64,000 bases of DNA from Galaxea fascicularis. Lineage: Eukaryota > Cnidaria > Anthozoa > Scleractinia > Euphylliidae. Below are positions 23,902 through 35,756 of this stretch, piece after piece (within the stretch, counting starts at the first letter, position 1; every line of letters begins with the position of its first letter). A program made the position numbers and the translations under genes. Location: NCBI GenBank assembly GCA_948470475.1, contig OX419343.1, positions 18,675,704 to 18,739,703 on the forward strand. Reading direction: 5' to 3'. The notes beneath the pieces were generated by a model. The model did no database searches, was not told the origin of the DNA, and saw nothing but the letters and a program-made list of their open reading frames with translations.

Positions 23902-24594
23902 GCAGCTTTATTGGCATTCTACTCAGTTACAATAGTAATAAACGAAAAGTTACACGTACATAATTGTGAAGGGAAAAAATAAATTAATTTAACACGGTAG
24001 GGATGGCCAAAAGGGAGTAACGAACGGGACGTGAGTACCCATGCAAGGAAACTCCCTATGATGTTTCCTTTGAAGTTTTCACTATCTGAATTATGATATT
24101 CTCTGGTTTGAAAAACAAACAAGGACAAAAAAAGATACATCCATCATTGGTATTGGGTAACAAGGCAAGTTCATTTTAAATGATTTTATGGTAACAGGCT
24201 TTTAACTTATTTAGATTAATCTTCCAACATGAGTAACAAACATTATGTCTATTGGTGCAGTATCAACAGAATGAAAGAAGCCAGTTATAATTCTTAACAT
24301 ATCACTGGAAGAATGAAAATGTTTAGTTTATTTTGCCTGAGCTAAAAAATAAATGTAGTGTCACAGAACAGTTCCTTACATAACTGTTGCTTTTTTTTTT
24401 TGAATAATTGTCTGTTTAGTCGACATGAAAACCAATAGTTGACCATGTGTCATAATTTTATATTCAAATAATAATACAGTTGTGTAAAGAGGAAACTTTC
24501 TTTCATTAAAAGTTTGAAGATAAAAAAATAAGATTTGCCAAAAATACACAAGGTCAGTTGTTAGTTTGACAGGGTTTTACCTTTGTAACATAAC
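23902..24594. other. Stretch without recognisable feature
   Basis: It may contain a retroposed transcript next to the T run and the 3' end of the P-loop gene. No protein similarity is visible. Confidence 0.4.
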
Positions 24595-24861
24595 TCATTT
24601 TGACCATTTGGAGTAATTGTCAAGTGAATTAAGCATATTTAGTTTAAATTGAAGTAAGAATTTCTTGTTACCAAGATGAGTTGTAAAATTTTCTGCTGTC
24701 TCTTTATGTTCCTCATTGATTGACACTTCCAAGGCAGAAAATGGATGAAAAACAGGCCTGGGAAAAATCCACAAAAAGCGTGAAGCAAGCCCTTTGTCAA
24801 CATTTTTATTGACAATGAGGGGAGCTGCTGTGGCAGGCTGTGTCATTCCACGCAGTGTTAG

Positions 24862-25501
24862 TGTTACGAAAAATTATTGCGTGACTCGCGTTACTGTCTG
24901 GAAGTGTCTAGAATGTTCTGCATATTTAATTAGTGTTGAATCATCGTGATTCCGTAATTCTATTTTTAAGCCGTTTGCGTAGTAGCTGTAAATAGTTCTT
25001 ATTGTAATGTTTCTTTATTTAGCTGAGTTGGAAAGTTCTAGAATTTTATTGTGTAGAGTATATAAGCCGGTCGGTGTAGCTTTAGAGTTTTTCTAAGCAG
25101 TGTGTTTGTTGAAGAAAGTAAAGAGAAGTAACTTGAGAGCTGAGAGCTGAGAGCGTTTGGCGGAGGCCGTGTTTATTGAAATCTGACAGAGGTCGTGTAT
25201 ACAGTTGGCAGAGGCCGTGTTTATTGAAGTTGACAGAGGTCGTTTATACATTTGGCGGAGGCCGTGTTTATTGAAGTGTGACAGAGGTCGTTTATACATT
25301 TGGCGGAGGTCGTGAGTATTCAAGTGTGACGAAGGTCGAGTATAATTTTATAAGCCTTGTGTGAGCTTATTGTGAAGTCTTGTGCGGAGTTAACTACTTT
25401 CTTTGGAATAAATAACTTTGTTGCTGTTCCGACAACCCTGCGTTCTGTTTATACTGCAAACAACCCACTTCTCACTCATCAACACAATCGAACTCGTAAC
25501 A
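24862..25501 (+). mobile_element. Solo LTR, 640 bp, with target duplication GTTAG
   Basis: It starts TGTTACGA and ends TCGTAACA, and is flanked by GTTAG at 24857-24861 and 25502-25506. TATATAA is at 25059 and AATAAA at 25407, so transcription would run on the plus strand. It holds several copies of the same 45-50 bp internal repeat found in the copy at 3,527-3,990 (GGCGGAGGCCGTGTTTATTGA type). It lies antisense inside an exon of the P-loop gene. Confidence 0.9.
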
Positions 25502-26495
25502 GTTAGGCATGTGCGTGACATCTTGAAATTGGCATTTCCTGCATCTATAAAAACAAACATTAACAAGTGATGCAGAATTGAATATTTAGCTACTCCCATC
25601 ATAGATTTACTAGTGATGTAACTAATACTTCCCTACAAATGTAGTTTATGGACAGTTCTAGCAGGTGATAAGAAACATCTTAATGGCATTGAAAAAACAG
25701 TTTCCCTTATATACATTACATGATTTTGCCTTTCGTTTTGGAATTGCTGTCCATGGAAACATTGCAAGCAGTTTTTACGATAATTTATTTGCTACACAGA
25801 TACAAAACAGTTCAACCATTTATAATATCTTAAGGATTTTGCAAGGTAATGGTGGTGACAAAAAATGAATTCCAGAGCTATTAATAAGAAATTTTAAGTT
25901 ATGGGAATGAACTAACCTGTTTGTCTTGTCCATGAAGTGGCACTAAATAATTCAAGTAATGTAGTGAATTCATGCGTATCCAGTAACCCCTTGGCACCAC
26001 TGTACAAGTTCACTTGTGATAACCAATTGGTTAACTCATCATATAACCCCAGCATTTTGCCATCATTCTGTGACATTATTTCCCCCATTTTTTCAAAGGT
26101 TTGATCACTTATTAGCCACTCTTTCAAATCCTGCTCTTCATCTGCCAGCTTTACTGGGACTCTTTTGAGCATGTCTACCAAATACTTGTACACGGTGGAT
26201 TTTCCAGTTCCTTTAAAGTGCCCATTTCACCAATTTACTTTTATTCTGTCATTCAAAAGTCCACATTAAAAAGGGAACTTCTGCGAAAAAAATTTTTGAT
26301 TTGAACAAAATGCGATTGTTTTTGACTTTTTAAAAATGCTGAAATTGACCACCATTTTGGCACACCACTTGTATTAGTCTTCTCACGGTTTAGAGGACTG
26401 TGACGTAGGTTAAGGAACACGTGACTTCAAATGCTAACAAATTTGAGAGAGATTTGACCGAGAGTTCATCGAGTGACTGGTGAAAAAGGTCAAAA

Positions 26496-26711
26496 ATGCC
26501 TGAAAGATGTGTTGCTGCACTACGCGACAACACAGCAGATCCCGCAAAAGGAATTAGTATGCACAGAATTCCTTTTCTGAACTCTGAAAACCCTATTGCA
26601 CAGAGACGAAGGAATAACTGGATCGACTTCGTCCTGGCGAAGAGGAAGAACTGGGAGCCCGGGAAAACATCCTCATTGTGCTCGATACACTTCAAAGAGG
26701 AAGATTTTTAG
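26496..26711 (+). pseudogene. THAP zinc-finger exon, damaged
   Basis: The frame reads MPERCVAALRDNTADPAKGI, then SMHRIPFLN, NNWIDFVLAKRKNWEPGKTS and SLCSIHFKEEDF, followed by TAG. THAP domains (about 90 residues, C2CH zinc site) bind DNA in P-element-like and PIF-type transposases and in host factors. Here the second zinc Cys, expected four residues after the first, is replaced (CVAALR instead of CVAAxC). The frame stops inside the domain before the AVPxxF end. Coding similarity continues weakly after the stop. It is probably non-functional. Confidence 0.7.
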
Positions 26712-27612
26712 TTTCGTTTGGACTCAAAAATGAACGCTGTGGCTATATGGCCGGTAACCGGCCAAGGTGTTAAAAACACTAAATGACAGGCATTAGGAAA
26801 TTTTTCTAAAACTTGTCAAATCAAAGAATCCTGGCTATTCCAAACCATTGTATGTCATTAGGAAAAATTAAGCGATCCTGAAATGACTTTTAGATCTCCA
26901 GTCCAGTGCTTGCTTTATGCTGGGCTTATTGGATTAATTCAGGTCCACTGCCGGCCAAGCTGTTAAAAACACTAAATGACCGGCAAGTGACACAGTTGGC
27001 AACATTTCTTATGCCCCTTTTTTGGGTGCCATGGACAGTACTCCTTGTTCAAGTGGTGCAGTGACCCAACCAAGTTACCATGAAGAGTTTTTTAACAAAA
27101 TAATAATATTCTTACAGCAAGAATTCTTTTTGATTCTCCCACCTCAGAAATGAAATCCTAGATCGCCCTGGCCCCCAAGAAAAGGCGTCTGTCTGAAATT
27201 TTAGTCCTTACTGTGCCCTCTGCTGTCCAGATTGGTAGCTCCTCGTCATTTCAGTATAGAATGTTTGTCTTAATATGTGATACACACAGGCTGGGAGAGG
27301 TCTTGCATTGTCTCAGCCCATATAGCCACAAATCCACCACACAAGCCATCTGTAAGTAACTGCTCTCAGAAACCTAACAAAACAAATCATGAAGCATAGT
27401 GAATATGAGGGCTATTTGTTCTGGTTTCTCACAGTTGACTCATAGCGACAATCTGCAAATATTGGTAAGTGTAAAGCCTTGACAAATTTTTCTGATGCCT
27501 TTACTTCACATGCTCTTGTTTAAATGTTTGTTTTAAAACAGCCTCTAATTTGATACTCACTGGTTCTCAGTTTGCCCATCTCGACAACAATAACCTCTTC
27601 CATTTTTGTCTC

Positions 27613-28126
27613 TCAACAATGGCCTGACTTGAAGAAGCACCGTTTTGTTATCATTGGTGAAAAGTCACCGTGTTTTGTGATGCAATTCACATGCTCTATA
27701 CTTCCATCGAAAGTCAGCTTTTGGCAGACCTGGGCAATTTCCATACAGCATCGATACTCCAAAGTGCCTGTTAAATTTTCTTTCGCACATTCTCCACACG
27801 TGCACGTACAACATAAACAAATTGTTTGAAATTTTTGAGCGCAAAGCAAAAATAACATTCAGACGTTTCGAGGCTGCGGCAGCTGGTACTAACCAGTCAT
27901 TAACTGTAACTTCATCTTCAAATCTTGCCCGCAGAAAGGCAGGGGTGAGACCGTCTTGATCTTCTTCATCATCTTCGCTCTCATTGCTTGTGTGGTCTAA
28001 TGGCTCGTCTGCGTAAGGTTGGACAATACCAACAACTTGCATTTCGTCTGAAGAGCTTTCATCAGACGAGTTTTCTGTTAGGGACATAACTTCGTCTCTG
28101 TCTGACATTTCTAAGAAGAAATCCAA
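27613..28126 (-). pseudogene. Acidic protein with P2X7-C-terminal-like Cys-rich domain, frameshifted
   Basis: From 28126 the minus strand has an acidic Ser-rich start (SDRDEVMSLTENSSDESSSD) and VQPYADEPLDH, a phrase I know from cnidarian proteins of this type. A frameshift near 27,850 leads to CTCGECAKENLTGTLEYRCC, then IEHVNCITKHGDFSPM. The CTCGEC...CC...CIT pattern matches the zinc-binding ballast-like domain named after the C-terminus of the P2X7 receptor, which is common in transposon-associated proteins. There is no ion-channel part. The overlapping open frames on both strands at 27,572-27,858 come from this region. Confidence 0.55.
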
Positions 28127-28411
28127 CTAAACGAGAGGACCCAGTGAATAAATAGTGGCCGCCTCAATGGGGCTACAAGGAGATGTGAGAAGTAATAACT
28201 CTTCGAGGCATTTGCTACGTCATCAGTGGTCAGGAGCCAAGACTCGTTCCCAGTCCACGGGAGACGATTTGGTGAATTTTGAGGTTATTGGGAGGGAGAA
28301 AAAAAATGCGATTTTAGTACGTTTTGTCGAATTTCGTTTGTCATTTCGTAATCAAGACACAAAAAGCTTCAAAAATATGCAAATTTTTTTTTACTTCATA
28401 GGCACTTTAAG

Positions 28412-29149
28412 GACTGCTTCTGCTTAAGGACATGAAGTACTTTAGTTTGATGGTTTTTATAATTGGAGTGATCTTAATAATTAGATTATAAAGCAGATTG
28501 CTTTAAAGTGGGTGTTATTATCTTTACACTGAAGTGGGGTTTCGAACATTGTCCCTTTCAGCTCTTTCTAGAATTCAGAAATTCCGCAAAGGAACTCAAA
28601 TAAAAGGAAATATTGCTTATGTCTTCCAAAGGCACAGTCTGCTACATGGACAGAATTTTTTATCCTTTGCTAAGTTGTCTTTTATTATTAGGTAAGTTTT
28701 TCCTCAAAAACACCATTGGAAAGTATATGGTCTGTGTATTGTTAAGTGCAGTTTTTCATTTACTTAATGCATGTTCAGTGTAGCTACAGAATGACTATGA
28801 TCTCAAGAAACCTGTGGTGTTTAGTTTTGTACAGTGGTGAACAGTTCTAACAATTGTTTGCTCATGGTCCCAGTGGTTAAACACGAAGCAAAAGGCGGTC
28901 CATATATATTGAAAGGTCTTTATATACCGAGATTATGTTAGTTCTCCTTTGTGATGTCATGTTATTGTTTTCCCAAACATAAAGCGAAGATGGAGTACGA
29001 TGTAAACAATTATCTTATCTGAATGGATGAATAAATTTGGGAGTAATTGCTGAATACCCTTCCATTTGAAGTTATACCCCTGAAAAAGCTGGCTACATGG
29101 ATACACAGTTGTCTCCCGCTGATGCTTTGTATGTTCGTAGGGAAAAAGG
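28412..29149. other. Intronic or intergenic stretch without recognisable feature
   Basis: No gene or repeat is evident. It would lie in the third intron of the P-loop gene. Confidence 0.4.
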
Positions 29150-29290
29150 GGGGTACGTGGCTACGCAGTTAACCGTAACCCTAACCCTAACTCTAACCCT
29201 AAAACCTTATTCTAACCAGCTATGTGGCTATGTAGTTGTCATTTTTCCTAAGTTTAACCCTAACACTAAACCCTAACCCAAACCGGCTCA
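29150..29290. repeat. Degenerate interstitial CCCTAA (telomere-type) repeats
   Basis: Near 29,171 are CCGTAACCCTAACCCTAACT and neighbouring copies, and again near 29,260 (CCTAACACTAAACCCTAACC). They are separated by a repeated phrase of the type GGCTATGTGGCTAYG. The short runs and divergence argue against a chromosome end. Confidence 0.7.
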
Positions 29291-31430
29291 CAGTTGTGTC
29301 TGCATAGCTGCGTAGCCACACATTTCAAGATCTCTTCTCGAGTGGAGGGGTATTCTGTCTGATAGTTCCTCGCTGTCTTCCAATTTTTTGGAGTTTACTT
29401 TTCTGAAAGAATAAGCTACACTTAAATGGCTTACTGCGTAACCGGAGACAATGAATACATCATATATGCGCCTGATCTCTCGAAGACTTCCAAACTAGAT
29501 GGCATCGTGAATTGACATTGCCGAAACACACTTCAATGATTATTCACCCTTTTTGCAGGGAGACTGAAAAAATACTGCTGAAACCCATGAGATCTTTGCG
29601 TAAAAACATAGTGAACCAGAGTGATTGGGGTGGAAGTTAGAGGGGGGCTGGGATCTAGTCGTTTCGTGCCCACGCATCAAGGGCCTTTTCTCGGAACTCA
29701 TGAAACTTTCAGGGCCCAAAATGATTGCCAAAAGTGTCATCCGAAGGGCATAGCTGTTGACTCAGTGTGACTCCCCTTGGAAAAATTCTGGCTATGCCTA
29801 TGCATCCACCTATTCTCAGAAGCAAGTCTTTAACTGTAATTTCAAAATAGGAAAAATTTTGGCACCCAACGGGCCCAAAATTTGCGGGTGTTTCGGGAAT
29901 TGTCACCAGGCCTGGCTCTTGAGGATAAGGAAAAAATTAAAGAAAAATTCATTTCCCACGTGGTAGGATGGCATTTGTCGTCACTAATATCCCCGTTGTT
30001 TAAAAATTCCTAGAAAGTGCCAATGCTATGTTTCTGGTACTAGATGGGGAGCAAATATAAAATACCCAGCCTCTGTTATATGCCATAAATGTACTCCTTC
30101 ACTCACGGGTGTGAAGTCATTATACATTTTTGGCCATGTTATGGTTTGGACTATTGGTTTTAAAAGAACCAATAAATGGCAGTGACTGCGGGGTGGATTA
30201 GATAGATTTCTTTGAATTTTTGTAACTGTGGCAGTTCAGGAGATACTCAACATCCTTTCCGCTTTCGCTAGTAGAAAATGGGTAGGTTGCTGGGTCGCCG
30301 GTCTTCTTCGCAAACGCATGGAAAGTTGATGCTCAACTAGTTTTCCATTTATATTAAATGACAACAAAATTACAATTCTACCTGCAGGCATTCCTATGGC
30401 GAGCCAAAGAACTCCGGGTTCTTTCCATAGCGTGTCAGGCACATGAACCTGAGCGTGGGCCATGGCGAAGGAAAGTAATCCTTGGACTGCCATGAGCACA
30501 GATAGCAGGGGGACACTAAGCAGGCTGGCGACCGCTTGGCAACCCTACAAATAATATCAAACACACGTGATACATGATTTATCACAAGTTTTGAAATTTG
30601 AGGCCAATTGGGTAATAAAATCTTTCAAGATTAAAAGTTATTTCATAGCGTCAAGGTCTTGCTCTGGAATCGCCCTCTAATATTACATTTTTGGTCTAAT
30701 TTGAAAAGCGTAAATAATTATTGATTCTCCAATTTTCCGCGGCAATGTGCATTGTATGGAATTCTTGCCATTCACAGGAATAAACGGAAAGAGCAAAAGC
30801 ATTAAATTCATAACAGACCTAAAATTATAATCTAAGAATTTTTTCAATGCCGGTTGATAAGATATAGGAGAAAACATACCATGAAATTTAATGGCTCACA
30901 ATTTGTTTCTCAGTAGATTACAACCTCATAAAAATATAACAGTGGTTAGATAGAAATAAATACAACAATGTCTTAAAATTGCATGGATGGGTGTAAAAAG
31001 GCGGAAATGAAAGTGGTTGTCGAATGTAATCCCCAAAAGGAATGGGGGGTGATGCATTTGAAGTTGATGGTACAAGTTGAACTCACTTAAGTAATAATGT
31101 GGTCTACTGGGCGAATCACCCACTTGGATTTGTGAGATTATTGGATTGATAAGTGATAATAAATTATGGGCTACTTACTTTGCTTATATGGTCAGGAAGC
31201 AAACTCCAATCAAAGTCTTGTTGCCAGCATCTCTTCAACTGTTCTTTCAAATTGACTTGTCCGTAAGTTGAGTAAGCCATCGTTTCACAGAGAGGGCAAA
31301 GCATATTTGGATGGGGAAACGTTCCAGCCGTGTTATAGCTAATGTTGATCTCCTTGTTATGCAAAGTTAACGTGTCATGATTGGCTGATTTGAAATTGCT
31401 TTCCGCCTTTTTGTTCTCGTATTTTTGCAC

Positions 31431-32657
31431 CTTATGTCACGTTCCTTGCGTGATAAAATTTGAATACAAAGGGATTTATAACACCAAAGTGCGATAATGG
31501 ACGTTATTTGTAGCGGACGGAGTCCTTCAAACATTCCAGTCATTCTATTACTGCTCCGGATGCGTATGTGTTGGATGAGGATTTACAAGAAACCAAGCCA
31601 GTCTTTCTAACTAACCAATTTCTTTTATTACTTGCTTAATTTACATAAAAACTGAAAAGGTGATTACAACAAAACGTCTATTACTATAATTCATGCATAA
31701 CATCGATTGTACGATAACAACACAAACAGGGGCCGTATCACAATACTAGAAAATCACTGAATGTTTTGAATCACTAACAATACAAAGAACAATATCGAAC
31801 TAAAAACATAACTAAATCGGGCATGCAAATAAAACTACGAATCATACCTCTTTTTCCAATCTCAACTCTTGTTCTTTCGATCTTTCTTGAGAAAATGTAT
31901 CCTTCGTTCTGTAGTTCCGATAGCATGTATCTATTGAAAAAGGCGAATCTGATCTATATAGTACGTATGATCCTTGCATAACATCTTGACAGAACGTATT
32001 TCACCCGTTTTCAATCGTTTCAATTAAAAGTTTTTAGGGGTAACTCACAAGCCGAACTTAATCACCGTTTTTCTTGACCCAAATTAATGACTTCACCTGT
32101 TTGAGTCAAACGCCGAACTTAAGTAGATCATGTAAATACGAAGATACATTTGGTTAAGCTCCACTCAATGAAGATCGACGTTTCATTCAAATCATTTTCA
32201 GTCGGTTTTGTTTTTGGCATATTCGGACTTGAAGAACGTCTCAGACAACGCAAATAAAACGTGAGGAACTTAATTGGGTACTTCACATGCACTAAGACGG
32301 AGTTTAGTTCGGTGTTTGGGCTCAGCTTGAAAATAGACTTTATTGTATGAGCTAGGTACTATATTATGAAAGAATGAAAGTGACTTTAATGATGCTCTTA
32401 CAGGTCGTTATATTTTAATAAACATCAGAAGTTTTCGTGTTATTATTCAAGTATGAAAAATTGGGGCTTATAGTAGGTGAAGCTAACCTGATTTTTTTGG
32501 CCGAGCAATAAGATTAGTTTTGTCCATAACTTAATCCATCTACTTTGTCAGCAAAAATATTCTTGTTTATTAATTTTTACCTTGCTGGAAATAACGCGCG
32601 GAAACTACAAGGGTGTCTTTGGTGGAACTATCCGCTGATTTATTGCAGGCGCAACTA
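31431..32657. other. Stretch without recognisable feature
   Basis: This is the 5' flank of the P-loop gene, presumably with its promoter, plus AT-rich sequence. I see no TATA box that I would commit to and no coding similarity. Confidence 0.4.
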
Positions 32658-32873
32658 GGAACCTTTAGATTTGAGTATGAGTTCGAGTACGACTTTTCAA
32701 AACCTGTTCACGTGCTTTAGATGATCATTGGTAACACAAATCTTGATTCTACAATCTCAGGATCTACTGGTAAGTGATAAGGAAGAGCGAGGGTTCAGGG
32801 GAGGCGACTGGTTTGAAATTAGAAATTCGTACTCATACGCGATCTCGTACTCGTACTCAAATCTAAAGCTCCC
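32658..32873. mobile_element. MITE, 216 bp, TA target duplication
   Basis: The left end GGAACCTTTAGATTTGAGTA is mirrored by the right end TACTCAAATCTAAAGCTCCC (17 or more of 20 positions), flanked by TA on both sides. Inside the ends are repeated GAGTAYGAG triplets and their complements. The TA duplication suggests mobilisation by a Tc1/mariner-type transposase. Confidence 0.72.
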
Positions 32874-33311
32874 TATTATCTCACCTGAAATGGAATTAGG
32901 TCGTTCTTTTAAGTGAGCTTCTTGTTTAGTTCCATTACCCGTTTTCTCAGCTCTGCAGTTTTTTTAAGGCATCATGTCATTCTGTTGTCGCAGAGACATT
33001 GGCCTCCTCCCATTTTTACATAGCACATGATGACTTTTTTCGCATGTCGTCAATAGTTTCCTGAAAATCAAGAACGGAAAATGTTACAATGTCTACAATT
33101 AGAAAAGACGTTAATGTACGCCACCTTTAGATGTATATGATAACAACGGTACCTTTAAAGTTCTAGCATTTGGACTCGCAAGAAGCATCGTCACCAGAAA
33201 AAGCAAGGGGTTACTCGCTTTCATACAATAAATACCTTTCTCTCATTGACATCCTTGGAGGGAAAACAAGCTATCCATAGGGTTTCCAATTCCATGTTAT
33301 TTACCATCTCT
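32874..33311. other. Stretch without recognisable feature
   Basis: 3' flank of the Pif1-like pseudogene. No coding content is seen. Confidence 0.4.
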
Positions 33312-35260
33312 TCATATGCATTCATCATGCACGAGGTCTTGTTTGAATTTTTGAAGTGCCATTGAATTCATCAGGTCCACTCGAAGCTTTTCCACGTGCA
33401 TGAAAACCAAGAAACAATGATCCAATATATGGACAAGTCCCCTCTCTCTAAATTGCCGTGCCTCGGTTACCTCTAACGTTTCGTGGCGCCTTGATGTTTT
33501 CTTCAGCTCTTCATAAGGAACGAGAAGATTTTCCTCAATCATGTCACAGTTTGACACACTTTCTTGGACTTTCTTAAGTGTTCGTGAATCTTTGGTGTGC
33601 ATATTGTCCCTTGCGTATTTTCTTTCATCTTCAAGGATCGTTCTAATTGCCCATCCTCCAACGTGCCTGATTTTAGCCTTAAACATTTCATGCAAATGAA
33701 ACCATAACAGTTTGACGAAAGCCGCTGTCTTCTCTTGTAGATCTTCTTCTAAGACCTGGATACAATTGTTTTTGTCCTTTGCAAACTTACTTAAGGGCTT
33801 TGCAATTTTCATTGACTTAAGGATATCCTTAACCTCAAGAGTGGCTGGAGGGCTTGAAAGTTCCAAATCAGACTTTAGCAGTGCATCATACACCTGAACA
33901 ATATCTGTTACGGGGGAAAAGTGCACGTCTCATCGAAATCTTTCTCCTCCAAGAAAAATCTGTCTTGCACTTCAAACAACTCCCTTGGAAGATCGTTATT
34001 GCGATGACATTGCAGATCTTCATTCAACTGTCCGAGGTCAGTTGAACATTCACGTAGAACTCGTGAACTCGGGGGCAGCAAATTGTTTAGTTTGAAGTTG
34101 AACACTTGAAGATTCTTTGGATCCCTAACCTGTGATAATGCGACATAGGTTAGACCTGGTACAAATTCGTTAGAGCAGTGGACAACGGCTGCAGATAATG
34201 TAAGACCCTGAGCCTTATGGCAAATGACAACACGATTGGAAACTGGCAGATGCTGCCAACTACGTTTCCTTGCTTGTCTCTTTTAAACCATGTTTGCTTC
34301 TCGATTGTAATAGGACCAACGCCAGAAAACGATACTTTTAGCCGAATATCCAAGACACTCAAGACTCCTCGACTGCCGTTTCTCAATTCCTCGTTCAAAT
34401 TCCACACTAGTATGACCGGACAGCCTGGCCTTAAATGTAGCACTGAAGAACCCGGCCAATCCATCCCTCGCGTTTGATTCGTGTGTTCAGCCTCAAAGGC
34501 ATACTCTGGGAGAGGGAGATTCTGTAAGGCCAGGCGATTATGCAATGCTACTGACAACCTTTTAAAGTAGATGTCAATAATTTCATCTTGAGGTGTCTCG
34601 AGGGATCTTGAAAGGCATCTTGTATATTCCAGGGTGTTATCACTGCATTTCCCAACTCTTATATCTTTCAGTGCAGCGAGAAATTCAAGGTTGCTTTGTC
34701 GAAGGACATCAGTCAGTTCGTAGTGGTGAGATATGGTGCTCCGGAATATTGGTGCGTGGTACATGAACAAACCTTCATCTAAGTCATTTGGAACAGGACG
34801 TAGTTGGAGAAACTCTCCCACCAAAATCAGTTGTTTACCGCCAAAAGGATGATTGCACTGACTGTCGCTCAGACAGTGTTGTATTGCATTGACCAGTTGG
34901 AGCATATGTTGACTTGACATGCTGGCTTTATCCCAAATCAATACGTCGCATTTTCTCACTCTTTCAATGACAACGCTGTTTTTTGTCGATCGTTCCACAA
35001 GCTGATCCCAAGAGAGAGGTCTGCAATTCCTAGTCCATAGCACGAATGCACGATGGAGGTGACTCCATGATCGTACACTGTGCACGCTATGCCACTGGAA
35101 CACACCACGGAAACCTTTTTTCAAACAGCTTGAAGATTGCTGATGATTCTCTCACAACAGTTGACTTTCCAGTTCCACCCTGGCCGGTTACGAATAAATT
35201 ATGACCTTTACTGGCCAAGCTTATTATATCCGCCTGTCCATGTGACAAGCGAACGCTCAT
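33312..35260 (-). pseudogene. Pif1-like helicase pseudogene with C-terminal extension
   Basis: From the ATG at 35260 the frame reads MSVRLSHGQADIISLASK, then the Walker A motif VTGQGGTGKST. In the next frames come CSSGIACTVYDHGVTS, DQLVERSTKNS and the Walker B site, which reads LIWDKASMS where Glu is expected after Asp. GGKQLILVGEFLQLRPVP follows (Asp replaced by Glu in motif III). The C-terminal motif KAQGLTLSAAVVHC, then GLTYVALSQVRDP, lies near 34,200-34,110 in another frame. An extension to 33,312 has RQFRERGLVHI and VEKLRVDLMNSM. Pif1-family 5'-3' helicases occur in hosts and in Helitrons. At least three frameshifts (about 35,100, 34,990-35,030 and 33,920-34,200) and two altered motif residues indicate a dead copy. 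Confidence 0.78.
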
Positions 35261-35421
35261 TCTGCTGATCTAAATAACATCTTTCCCAGACAAACCACCC
35301 TAATGTAATGAATGTCGTGATGAGGGTGTTACTTTAGAGGACAACAGAAATGACTAAAGATGGTATGTAAACCGGACACAGCATGTTTTAATGGGGACAT
35401 AGTTTTTGGGTGAAGATGTTG

Positions 35422-35531
35422 TTAACCCTTTAACTCCCAAGGGCTTCTCCATTGACGAGTAAAATCGTCTGGTGTTAGACAGAGTAAAATCTATAAGTGC
35501 CATTTGGCACTATCGGGAGTGAAAGGGTTAA
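35422..35531. mobile_element. TTAA-flanked MITE, 110 bp (copy 1)
   Basis: It begins TTAACCCTTTAACTCCCAAG and ends with GGGAGTGAAAGGGTTAA. The inside shares GACGAGTAAAATCGTCTGG and AGAGTAAAATCT with the copy at 44,040, in opposite orientation. TTAA at both ends suggests a piggyBac-type origin. Confidence 0.8.
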
Positions 35532-35756
35532 AGTAATTGCTCCTTTGTTATTCCACTATGATGTCATTTTACCATATAAGGTCAAGAGGAGGCGTAGTAC
35601 TCTGTAGTGTCCTAGTTTAACCGCTTTACAACAGGGCAAATACTGCTTGATTATCATTTTTGAAGGAAAATTAATTGTAAAGCCTTTCTTTATTAATGAA
35701 GGAGTTGTTTTCGATGCCCGAAATGACCAAAAACTAGTACAAACATGCCAATCACC

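Larger units (their letters stand above)
26211..28411. mobile_element. Putative TIR element with THAP and P2X7-type exons reading inward
   Basis: The left end CTTTAAAGTGCC is mirrored at the right by GGCACTTTAAG. Both ends sit in an intron of the P-loop gene, the left one directly at its splice acceptor. From the left end a THAP exon reads rightward. From the right end an acidic plus Cys-rich exon reads leftward. I find no clear target duplication and the inverted repeat is only about 12 bp, so the element boundaries are tentative. Confidence 0.35.
24595..31430 (-). pseudogene. P-loop (DUF3987-like) protein gene, exon split by a solo LTR
   Basis: Five exons fit on the minus strand with matching phases: 31430-31179, 30544-30382, 26210-25917, 25544-25502 and its continuation 24861-24595. 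Exon 1 starts MQKYENKKAESNFK and has a Cys pair (MLCPLCETMAY). Exon 2 is hydrophobic (ASLLSVPLLSVLMAVQGLLS) and ends GMPAG. The junction with exon 3 forms a Walker A motif, GTGKSTVYKYLVDM. Exon 3 continues with FEKMGEIMSQNDGKMLGLYD, then ELTNWLSQVN and a SATSWTRQTG end. Exon 5 has FKMSRTCL, then LTLRGMTQPATAAPLIVNKN. I associate this pattern with DUF3987-like P-loop proteins of transposon or primase-helicase type. The role is unknown. A 640-bp solo LTR interrupts exon 5. Without it and one GTTAG the frame is continuous. The family name is from memory and less certain than the exon model. Confidence 0.65.

Noticed and set aside
29150..29290. CCCTAA repeats as a true telomere or chromosome end
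   Set aside because: The runs are short, degenerate and internal, with coding remnants on both sides.
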